Assembly (NCBI GenBank): GCA_016928525.1 | Contig: JAFGKO010000051.1 | Location: 1 to 16,148, forward strand | DNA length: 16,148 bases | Reading direction: 5' to 3' | Origin: Anaerolineales bacterium | Lineage (GTDB): Bacteria > Chloroflexota > Anaerolineae > Anaerolineales > Villigracilaceae | Shown here: in pieces, positions 6,127 to 12,009 of the stretch | Layout of the letters: the number at the start of each line of letters is the position of its first letter | How positions within the stretch are numbered: position 1 is the first letter of the stretch | Notes under the pieces: generated by a model | Seen by the model: only the letters and a program-made list of their open reading frames with translations | Told to the model about the DNA's origin: nothing | The model's database searches: none | Program-made: the position numbers and the translations under genes

Positions 6127-6883
6127 GACGACCTCCTGAAAATGACAGTAATTTGATGGCAGGCGCAAAAAAGCGCGCCAGGAAAAAGACGATAGGATAC
6201 CAGCGCGGTAAAACCAGACGGTTGCGCCCGCGCTTCATAGCCTGGACGATCTGCCTGCCTGCTGTTTCGACAGGCACGTCCAGCCGGCGGTACCAGCCCG
6301 GCTGCCCGGTGCGCAGATGCGCGATGGATCGGACGAAGTCCGTGCCGCGCAACGGACCCAGGATGACCAGCAGGGTATGTACGCCTTCCAGCGCCAGCGA
6401 CTCTGTGAAGGCGTGCAGCGCTGCCTTGCTGGCTGCGTACAAGCCAATGGACGGCAGGCGCAGCTCTCCTACTACCGAGCCGATGTTGACGACCAAACCG
6501 TTCGCGGGCATGAGCGGGCGCAGGCCAACTATCAGTTCCAGCGGTGCCAGCGCGTTGACCTGCATAACCCGTTCCACCTCATCCGCAGTCATTTGCGACA
6601 GGCTGGAATGACTGCCGACGCCCGCGCAGTTGATGACAATATCCAGCCGTTCCTTGCCGGCCGTCAAATCTGCCACCAACTTGCGGCGTTGTGCAGGATC
6701 GCCCAAGTCACAGGTGAGGGTCACTGCGGGACGCCCCAGCGCGGCTTTGACGGAATCTAGTTCCGGGGCATCGCGGTCGATGAGATAAAGGGAGCAAGCT
6801 TCCCGGTCGAGCAGATGCGCGAGTTCGCGACCCAACCCGTGCGCGGCGCCCGTCAACAGGATGGTTTTGTTGGCAAGGTTCAT
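6113..6883 (-). CDS. Classical short-chain dehydrogenase/reductase
   Basis: This NAD(P)-dependent oxidoreductase of 256 aa has the full classical SDR set: cofactor loop TGAAHGLG (11-18), NCAG (85-88), catalytic Ser136 in NIGS, and YAASK with Tyr149 and Lys153. The acidic ID near residue 35 (LYLIDRD) favours NAD over NADP. The C-terminus ends with a hydrophobic, possibly membrane-associated stretch (WYPIVFFLARFFAPAIKLLSF). The start at 6883 lies 2 nt after the upstream stop codon and the 3' end overlaps valS by 14 nt, so it is translationally coupled on both sides. The substrate is unknown. The upstream open frame reaching to 7045 was discarded because it only re-reads the epimerase gene. Confidence 0.9.
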   Translation of the reverse strand: MNLANKTILLTGAAHGLGRELAHLLDREACSLYLIDRDAPELDSVKAALGRPAVTLTCDLGDPAQRRKLVADLTAGKERLDIVINCAGVGSHSSLSQMTADEVERVMQVNALAPLELIVGLRPLMPANGLVVNIGSVVGELRLPSIGLYAASKAALHAFTESLALEGVHTLLVILGPLRGTDFVRSIAHLRTGQPGWYRRLDVPVETAGRQIVQAMKRGRNRLVLPRWYPIVFFLARFFAPAIKLLSFSGGRHVKV

Positions 6884-6885
6884 TC

Positions 6886-7851
6886 TCAATCCATTTTTAC
6901 CGAATCCGCAATAGATTGTTCCAGGGTATATTGCGGCTCCCAGCCCATCTCGCGCCGGATCTTCTCCCAGGTGAGGATTTTGTCCACAGCCATTTCGGAC
7001 GGGCGGCGGATGCCTGGGTTGAGCTTGAGCAAATCCATGATCCATAAAATCGCATCCAGCAAACGGACACCTGCGCCCGTTACCGGGAAGAGAAGTGGAT
7101 TCCTTCCGGTAGCTTTCAACGTCTTTTTGACAAACGCAAGCATTTCCCCGTTGTGCGCTGTGACGATGTAACGCTCACCGCTGCGACCTTTCGTCAATGA
7201 TAGAACTACAGCCTGGGCAACATCGCGCACGTCAACAAAGCTGTTGATGTAGGAAAGCATCGGCAGGATTGGCAAATAGCTTGCCATCCGGTACACGGCT
7301 CCGATGCGTTCCGAGCCGGGACCAAGTACCACGCTGGGATTGAGCATGATGACCCGCAGCTTGTCAGTCAGTTTCAGTAGTTCTATTTCGCTTATGCGCT
7401 TACTGTAACCATACATGTCGTGTTCGCGCTTGTACTCCATGTCAGGCATCATGGACTCGTCAGTGATTCTGTTCGGGTTGAAGCCGATCGCAGAGATGGA
7501 ACTGATAAAGATGAAATTCTTGCAGTTCGCAGCCAAAGTAGCCTGGGCCAGGTTGCGCGTGCCAATTACGTTGGACTCATAGATTGCGTCCGCGTCAGAC
7601 TTTCGGAATGAGACCAGGGCGGCATTGTGGATGACGGTATCCACGCCTTGTAGCTCGGTTTCATAAGACTCGGGCTCTAACAATTCTCCGTAAATCAAAC
7701 GTACGCGCTCCATTGTCTCAACGCCAAGTAGCGTTTTGCGTTTCGTGCGGACTAACACGCGCAGTTCAGCCCCCGGATCATGTTCGTGAATCGCTTTCAC
7801 GATGTACTGACCCAGAAATCCAAATCCGCCGGTGATGAAGTAAGTGGTCAT
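6886..7851 (-). CDS. NAD-dependent epimerase/dehydratase (extended SDR)
   Basis: The 321-aa protein has an extended-SDR Rossmann fold: cofactor loop TGGFGFLG (7-14), serines in ISSIS (116-120), and the catalytic YGYSK (Tyr147, Lys151). The middle part (LNPSVVLGPGSE, NSFVDVRDVAQAV) resembles the dihydroflavonol reductase, 3-beta-HSD and HpnA-like group, so the substrate could be a sugar nucleotide or an isoprenoid/steroid-like alcohol; I cannot decide. I chose the ATG at 7851 (MTTYFITGG), with GGA about 10 nt upstream. ATGs at 7857 and 7869 are possible, but the last lies in a repeat. It is the first gene behind the T-box leader and is coupled to the next SDR gene (2-nt gap). Confidence 0.88.
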   Translation of the reverse strand: MTTYFITGGFGFLGQYIVKAIHEHDPGAELRVLVRTKRKTLLGVETMERVRLIYGELLEPESYETELQGVDTVIHNAALVSFRKSDADAIYESNVIGTRNLAQATLAANCKNFIFISSISAIGFNPNRITDESMMPDMEYKREHDMYGYSKRISEIELLKLTDKLRVIMLNPSVVLGPGSERIGAVYRMASYLPILPMLSYINSFVDVRDVAQAVVLSLTKGRSGERYIVTAHNGEMLAFVKKTLKATGRNPLLFPVTGAGVRLLDAILWIMDLLKLNPGIRRPSEMAVDKILTWEKIRREMGWEPQYTLEQSIADSVKMD

Positions 7852-7862
7852 ATCCATTTCCG

Positions 7863-7949
7863 ATGTCATTGCGAGGGCGAAGTCCGAAGCAATCTCCAGT
7901 AAATATGAACCATGAGATTGCCACGCCCCTTTGGGGCTCGCAATGACAT
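7863..7949. repeat. Nested palindromic repeat element (GTCATTGCGAG type)
   Basis: Perfect 13-bp outer arms ATGTCATTGCGAG (7863-7875) and CTCGCAATGACAT (7937-7949) enclose an inner 8-bp pair GCAATCTC (7889-7896) / GAGATTGC (7914-7921). The 87-bp element could form a large cruciform or RNA hairpin. It lies between the T-box terminator and the epimerase start codon. It has no coding capacity and looks like a short non-autonomous interspersed element. Confidence 0.85.
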
Positions 7950-7959
7950 ATTGTTAAAC

Positions 7960-7992
7960 AAAAACGCCTCGTCCACCATGAGGACGAAGACG
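7960..7992 (-). terminator. Intrinsic terminator of the T-box leader
   Basis: On the minus strand CTTCGTCC (7989-7982) pairs with GGACGAGG (7974-7967), extended by C-G and G-C pairs past a bulged T. The stem is followed by TTTTT (7964-7960). It directly follows the T-box sequence, as expected for the competing terminator/antiterminator pair. Confidence 0.85.
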
Positions 7993-8086
7993 TATCTCCG
8001 CGGTACCACCTCAATTCACCCTTTCGGGCGCTCTCGTGACCGACCATCATCGGCCTGCGCTGTAACGGTGCGCTCCCGTGCTCGTT

Positions 8087-8121
8087 CTACTGATCCACTG
8101 ACAACTGTTTACTGATCACTG
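8087..8121 (-). repeat. Heptamer repeat within the T-box leader
   Basis: On the minus strand the units CAGTGAT, CAGTAAA, CAGTTGT, CAGTGGA and TCAGTAG follow one another. This is the same 7-nt rhythm as the CAGCGAT series inside valS (4281-4314). It sits in the linker between stem I and the antiterminator, where length is free to vary. Confidence 0.65.
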
Positions 8122-8271
8122 GACTTTCTTCGGCACTTCTTCCAGGCGACATTCAGCGCTGGGGTACTGTGGGGGCTTCCAGCTATGGTCTCGTACCTTC
8201 GTACCCGACCAACGACCTCCTTCTCTATCAGCCTTGCCAGTCGCTTACTCCTCCCGGAGTGAGTTTTGATG

Positions 8272-8300
8272 ATTATACACACCTAAAAAAGGAGAGTCAA
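8272..8300 (-). promoter_or_regulatory. Promoter of the T-box / epimerase / SDR / valS operon
   Basis: On the minus strand TTGACT (8300-8295), a 17-nt spacer and a perfect TATAAT (8277-8272) form a near-consensus sigma70 promoter. Transcription would start near 8266, at the beginning of the T-box leader. It stands back to back with the regulator promoter at 8319-8347. Confidence 0.9.
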
Positions 8301-8318
8301 GTCACAAATTTTCCTGGC

Positions 8319-8347
8319 TTGACAAATCTTCACAATTTCGGTATATT
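8319..8347 (+). promoter_or_regulatory. Promoter of the GbsR-type regulator / prenyl synthase genes
   Basis: TTGACA (8319-8324), a 17-nt spacer and TATATT (8342-8347) form a near-consensus sigma70 promoter. Transcription would start near 8354, inside the palindrome at 8346-8361. This start favours the ATG at 8380 over the ATG at 8353 for the regulator gene. Confidence 0.85.
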
Positions 8348-8361
8348 CGGAAATGTCCGAA
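8346..8361. promoter_or_regulatory. Candidate operator of the GbsR/MarR-type regulator
   Basis: TTCGGA-AATG-TCCGAA is a perfect 6-bp inverted repeat overlapping the -10 element and the expected transcription start. Outer arms TTTCGG (8336-8341) and CCGAAA (8357-8362) extend the symmetry. The position fits autorepression by the regulator encoded just downstream. The 11-mer GAAATGTCCGA recurs at 8953-8963 at the start of the next gene. Confidence 0.55.
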
Positions 8362-8379
8362 ACAGACAAAAGGAAAGCC

Positions 8380-8913
8380 ATGACTTCACTGACACCCATC
8401 CAACAAAACTTCATCATCCACTGGGGTGAAATGGGCGAAAAATGGGGCATCAATCGCACCATCGCCCAGATCCACGGGTTGCTCTACCTGTCGCCACAGC
8501 CACTCACTGCTGAGGAGATCAGCGAGACGCTTTCGTTGGCGCGTTCGACCGTCAGTGTGGGATTGCATGAATTGCAGGGTTGGGGCATAGTCAAGGTGGT
8601 TCACGTGTTGGGTGAGCGCACCGACCGCTTCGAGATCAAGGGCGATGTGTGGGAGATGTTCCGCTGGATTGTGGACTACCGCAAGCGCCGTGAGGTGGAT
8701 CCCACTCTGAACATGTTGCGAGAGACCGTCGCCGAACTCGAACAAAGTCAGGAAAATGCCCACACCAGGGGCAGGCTGCGCGAGATGCTCGACCTGTTCG
8801 AGACCGCCGACTCACTCTATGCCCAGGCCCAGAACGTGTCCACACACAAGATTGTCAGTATTGCCCGTATGGGCGACATTGTCAGCAGGCTGCTCAAATT
8901 CTTCCCGGAGTAG
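8380..8913 (+). CDS. GbsR/MarR-family transcriptional regulator
   Basis: This is a cytoplasmic DNA-binding protein of 177 aa. The N-terminal part (about 8-90) carries the typical GbsR-type stretch EKWGINRTIAQIHGLLYLSPQPLTAEEI followed by the helix-turn-helix (SETLSLARSTVSVGLHELQGWGIV, about 48-71). The C-terminal half is helical and likely forms the dimer (ETVAELEQSQENAHTRGRL). I chose the ATG at 8380 because AAAGGAAA lies just before it and the promoter would start transcription at about 8354. An in-frame ATG at 8353 would give 9 more residues with no leader. The palindrome over its promoter suggests autoregulation. The polyprenyl synthase gene downstream (42-nt gap) is the likely co-regulated target. 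The effector is unknown. Confidence 0.88.
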   Translation: MTSLTPIQQNFIIHWGEMGEKWGINRTIAQIHGLLYLSPQPLTAEEISETLSLARSTVSVGLHELQGWGIVKVVHVLGERTDRFEIKGDVWEMFRWIVDYRKRREVDPTLNMLRETVAELEQSQENAHTRGRLREMLDLFETADSLYAQAQNVSTHKIVSIARMGDIVSRLLKFFPE

Positions 8914-8955
8914 GGAAGGATATTTTTTTACCACCTTATTTCGATTGGTACCGAA

Positions 8956-9945
8956 ATGTCCGATATAACCACAACCACTTATCCAACGCTCACCCTGGCA
9001 GACCTATTCCAAGAACGTCTTCAGCAGGTGGAAACCTTGCTGGATGTACAGGTCGCGGACGAATATTCCAGCCTGGCGCTGGCCCTTCGTCAACTGATCC
9101 GTGCGGGCGGGAAAAGGATCCGTCCCCGGCTTGTCTTGTTGACCGGGAGCCTGCTCGGGGCCGATCCGAAGCGTCTGATCCACCTGGCCGCGGCTGTTGA
9201 AATGCTACATACCGCCACGCTCATCCACGATGACCTGATTGACGAGTCGGTCTTGCGGCGTGGTATGGAAACACTCAACGTCAAATGGACGCCGGCTGCC
9301 ACCGTGTTGGCTGGGGATTTCGCCTTTACGCGCGCGGCAGAATTGGTAGCAGCCGCCGACAGCACCGCGGTGATGCATCTGTTCGCGGAGAGCATGGCGG
9401 TGATGGTGGCGGGTGAGATGGGCCAATTATTGCGCGAGCGCGGCATTGCTAGTCGGGAAGAGTATTACGACTGGATCAGCGCCAAGACAGCCGCCCTGTT
9501 CAAACTGGCCACCGGAGCAGCCGCCCTCCTGGGCCGGGCCGGTGCGAAATCCGTTGACGCGGCGCGTCGCTTTGGTCATGAAATCGGAATGGCTTTCCAG
9601 ATTATGGATGATGTGCTGGATTTCACCGGCAACCCGGTTACGTTGGGCAAGCCGGTCGGCAGTGACCTGCGTCAGGGTGTGATCACGCTACCAGCGTTGT
9701 ATTACCTAGAGGCTCACCCGGATGATGCCGCTTTGCATACGTTGATTGCCGACAAGCGGAGCAACGAGCACAGCCTGAATCGACTCCTGGCCGCCATTCG
9801 AGAAAGCGGAGCCATCCAGTCGGCTCTGACCGAAGCGCGGACCTTTGTAGAACGCGGACTGGAAGCGCTGGCAGGCCTGCCCAGTGGGCCGGAGCGTTTT
9901 GCCCTGGAAGGGATTGCCCGGGCAATTGTCGAAAGAAAGAGTTGA
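8956..9945 (+). CDS. Polyprenyl diphosphate synthase (IspB/HepT-like, long-chain)
   Basis: This trans-isoprenyl diphosphate synthase of 329 aa elongates farnesyl- or geranylgeranyl-type primers with IPP. It has GGKRIRPRL (51-59), the first aspartate-rich motif DDLID (92-96) and the second DDVLD (218-222), followed by GKPVGSDLRQGVITLP (231-246). The residue five before the first motif is Ala87, and no bulky residue caps the chain there, so a long product such as a quinone side chain is likely. An IspB-type or menaquinone-tail function is inferred from family resemblance. No strong Shine-Dalgarno precedes the ATG at 8956; the best purine-rich stretch, GGGAAGGA, is too far upstream. The start overlaps a second copy of the putative operator word. 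Confidence 0.92.
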   Translation: MSDITTTTYPTLTLADLFQERLQQVETLLDVQVADEYSSLALALRQLIRAGGKRIRPRLVLLTGSLLGADPKRLIHLAAAVEMLHTATLIHDDLIDESVLRRGMETLNVKWTPAATVLAGDFAFTRAAELVAAADSTAVMHLFAESMAVMVAGEMGQLLRERGIASREEYYDWISAKTAALFKLATGAAALLGRAGAKSVDAARRFGHEIGMAFQIMDDVLDFTGNPVTLGKPVGSDLRQGVITLPALYYLEAHPDDAALHTLIADKRSNEHSLNRLLAAIRESGAIQSALTEARTFVERGLEALAGLPSGPERFALEGIARAIVERKS

Positions 9946-9970
9946 CGATTCGCGAAATAGGAGTACGACC

Positions 9971-10537
9971 ATGAAACTAGATGAATTCCTGCCTACCTGG
10001 CAATTCAACGAAGTCCATACCGTCGTTGTGGGTGCCCCACCTGGACGGGTGTTCACCGCCATGAAGGAACTGACCGCGGCAGAACTTTCTCCCTTGATCT
10101 TCTGGATGTTGAATCTTCGCAATCTGCCCGCCAAACTGATAGGGAAGCACGCCCACACAGCGGCTCGCCCCGGACCTTTTCTTGACCAGCTTTACAGAGG
10201 CGGATTCATCCCTCTGGCCGAAGACCCAGGCCATGAGATCGTCTTCGGCCTAGTAGGGCAGTTCTAGAAACTGGACGGCGGTGAGGAGCCTCCCATTCCC
10301 AGCCCTGAGGCTTTCCTGACCTTCGAAGATCCTGGTTTCGCCAAAGTGGTCGCCAACCTGGCTGTGACAGTGGACGAGCAGGGGCTTACCCATTGCAGCA
10401 CTGAGACGCGTGTCCATGCGCCAGACTCCAAGACACGCCACAAATTTGCCCTCTACTGGCGAATCATTTCAATGGGGAGCGCCTTCATCCGCGTATTATG
10501 GCTCAAGGCGATCAAGAGGAAAGCTGAGCAGGAGTAA
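9971..10537 (+). pseudogene. SRPBCC-like (Bet v1/START fold) protein gene interrupted by an in-frame TAG
   Basis: A good AGGAG (9959-9963) stands 7 nt before the ATG. The frame reads MKLDEFLPTWQFNEVHTVVV onward, meets TAG at codon 99 (10265-10267), and then continues without another stop to a TAA at 10537. The protein would be 188 aa. The sequence around the stop, IVFGLVGQF-stop-KLDGGEE, suggests that a Trp codon (TGG to TAG) was lost. The second half still looks coding (FALYWRIISMGSAFIRVLWLKAIKRKAE). The fold call (SRPBCC-like) is tentative. As it stands the gene makes either a 98-aa fragment or nothing useful. It follows the prenyl synthase gene by 25 nt and probably belonged to the same transcript. 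A sequencing or assembly error cannot be excluded. Confidence 0.75.
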
Positions 10538-10593
10538 TAAAACGAGCTACTGCAATCAATGTTGAGCTAAGAGAAACCAAGGAAGAACGTGCT

Positions 10594-12009
10594 TCACATT
10601 TCGCTCTGCCGGGCAATTGCACGGATCAACCCACGAAAGACCGATCGATGGAAAGGTTCAAGCAAAATCCAGTATGCGAATCCCCAAAAGCCGCGCGGGG
10701 CGAAGAAACCGGTCTGCGATATTTTGGTACCCCCCTCTTCGGTTTCGATGCGCCATTCCATCCAACCCTCACCGGGCGTTTTGAGTTCGGAATACAAACG
10801 TAATAATTGATCATCTTCAATAGCTTCGACACGATAGAAATCCAGCGTATCCCCAACTTTCAAACTGTTGGGACAGCCTCTCATCCCTGGCCCACCGAAG
10901 AGGCGATCGAGCCAGCCGCGCAAATTCCATAACCAATTTGCATACAGCCAGCCGTTTTTGCCGCCCAGTGCTGAAACCACGTGAAACGCTTTTTCAGGTG
11001 CAGCATCGACTCCTTCGCAACGGTGGTCGATAAAAAAACCTTCGTGTTTCATGAACTTTACCGCTCGGTCACAATTCCTCCAGGCTGGTTCGAGACGGTC
11101 CGGGCGCAGTTGACCAAGCGCAATGTTCACCGCCTCTTCATACCCAATCAGGTTGACGTTCGGGAAAGTACGACGAGCGGACTCATCCTGAACCAGGCTA
11201 TCACTTCGCAGGCCATCCACCAGTGGTCTGGCAATTGCGGCAGGAACTGGCGTCATTCGCTCCACACCTAGGGCCATGAACCATAACGGAATACCTGGCA
11301 AAATCATGTATTTGCGCCATAGCTCACGCAGGCGACCATAAGTCAGCATTAGTTCTGCATAGCTCATTCTGTCTGGCCCGCCAATTTCAAAGACCTTGCT
11401 CTGAGCGAACCGATTTTCAAGGGCTGCCAACAAGTAATCGATCACGTTTTGCGCCGCGATTGGCTGGGACATATTTTGTAACCAGACTGGACCAAAAACG
11501 ATTGGCATCAATTCGGTTATGAAGCGGATCATTTCGAATGAAATGCTGCCCGGCCCCACTATTACTCCTGCGCGGAACTCTGTCACCGGAAGTTTCCCCT
11601 TGCGCAAGGTTTCACCGGTTTCAATGCGGGAGCGCATGTGATAAGGGATTTTTCTATTGGGATCGGCCAGGCCACCGAGGTAGATGACATGCCCTATGCC
11701 TGCCTGCTCGGCGGCGTGCATAAAGTTTTGTGCGCCGTTACGTTCAAGGGAGGTATACCCCCGCCCACTGGACATATTGTGAATCAGGTAATAGGCAGTA
11801 TGAACACCGTCTACGGCGGGGGGAAGCGTTGACGGGTCCATGACGTCGCCCTGGACTACTTCCACATAAGGGAGCCAGATTCGGGCTTTGAGACGAAGCG
11901 GTTGGCGTACCAAGCAACGGACACGATGTCCTCGTTTCAATAGTTCAGGAATCAACTTGCTGGCAATATACCCTGTTGCACCTGTAACAAGAACAAGTTT
12001 TTTAACCAT
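10594..12009 (-). CDS. NmrA-like atypical SDR with C-terminal DUF2867 domain (paralogue 2)
   Basis: The protein is 471 aa. The N-terminal part (about 1-300) is an atypical SDR fold with cofactor loop TGATGYIA (9-16), the landmark YYLIH, IYLGGLADP, and PVTEFRAGVIVGPGSISFEMIRF. It has no YxxxK pair, so it may be a binding or isomerase-type SDR rather than a classical dehydrogenase. The C-terminal part (about 310-465) is a DUF2867-type domain, with LYANWLWNLRGWLDRLFGGPG, GDTLDFYRVE and LLRLYSELKTPGEGWMEW. I chose the ATG at 12009 (MVKKLVLVTG); it overlaps the upstream stop codon by 8 nt (ATGGTTAA). The upstream alternative at 12033 would run further into the neighbour. It is a tandem paralogue of the next gene. 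The function is unknown. Confidence 0.88.
   Translation of the reverse strand: MVKKLVLVTGATGYIASKLIPELLKRGHRVRCLVRQPLRLKARIWLPYVEVVQGDVMDPSTLPPAVDGVHTAYYLIHNMSSGRGYTSLERNGAQNFMHAAEQAGIGHVIYLGGLADPNRKIPYHMRSRIETGETLRKGKLPVTEFRAGVIVGPGSISFEMIRFITELMPIVFGPVWLQNMSQPIAAQNVIDYLLAALENRFAQSKVFEIGGPDRMSYAELMLTYGRLRELWRKYMILPGIPLWFMALGVERMTPVPAAIARPLVDGLRSDSLVQDESARRTFPNVNLIGYEEAVNIALGQLRPDRLEPAWRNCDRAVKFMKHEGFFIDHRCEGVDAAPEKAFHVVSALGGKNGWLYANWLWNLRGWLDRLFGGPGMRGCPNSLKVGDTLDFYRVEAIEDDQLLRLYSELKTPGEGWMEWRIETEEGGTKISQTGFFAPRGFWGFAYWILLEPFHRSVFRGLIRAIARQSEM

Larger units (their letters stand above)
7960..8266 (-). promoter_or_regulatory. T-box leader (tRNA-sensing), probably valine-specific
   Basis: The minus strand carries the T-box core GAGGTGGTACCGCGG (8012-7998) just before an intrinsic terminator. 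Upstream is a long structured stem I region with AGAGAAGGAGG and CTGGAAGCCCCC, followed by a GTA (8167-8165) that could be a valine specifier; a GTC slightly further on is an alternative. GCGAC/GTCGC can close the base of stem I. Uncharged tRNA binding would stabilise the antiterminator. The operon's only aminoacyl-tRNA gene is valS, which fits a valine codon, but two SDR genes come first. An interspersed heptamer repeat occupies the stretch between stem I and the antiterminator. Confidence 0.9.

Noticed and set aside
6884..7045. Longer start for the SDR gene
   Set aside because: The extra 54 residues only re-read the end of the epimerase gene in another frame and lack any SDR character before MNLANKTILLTG.
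8087..8121. Possible CRISPR-like array from the heptamer units
   Set aside because: The units are 7 nt and head to tail with no spacers, and no cas gene is present.
8353..8379. Upstream ATG for the regulator gene (MSETDKRKA extension)
   Set aside because: The consensus promoter would start transcription at about this codon, whereas the ATG at 8380 has a proper purine-rich site before it. A leaderless start is still possible.
10265..10267. TAG recoded as an amino acid (pyrrolysine or Trp read-through)
   Set aside because: No pyl genes are in view, the lost residue is probably a plain Trp, and TAG ends the regulator gene at 8911-8913, so a nonsense change is simpler.
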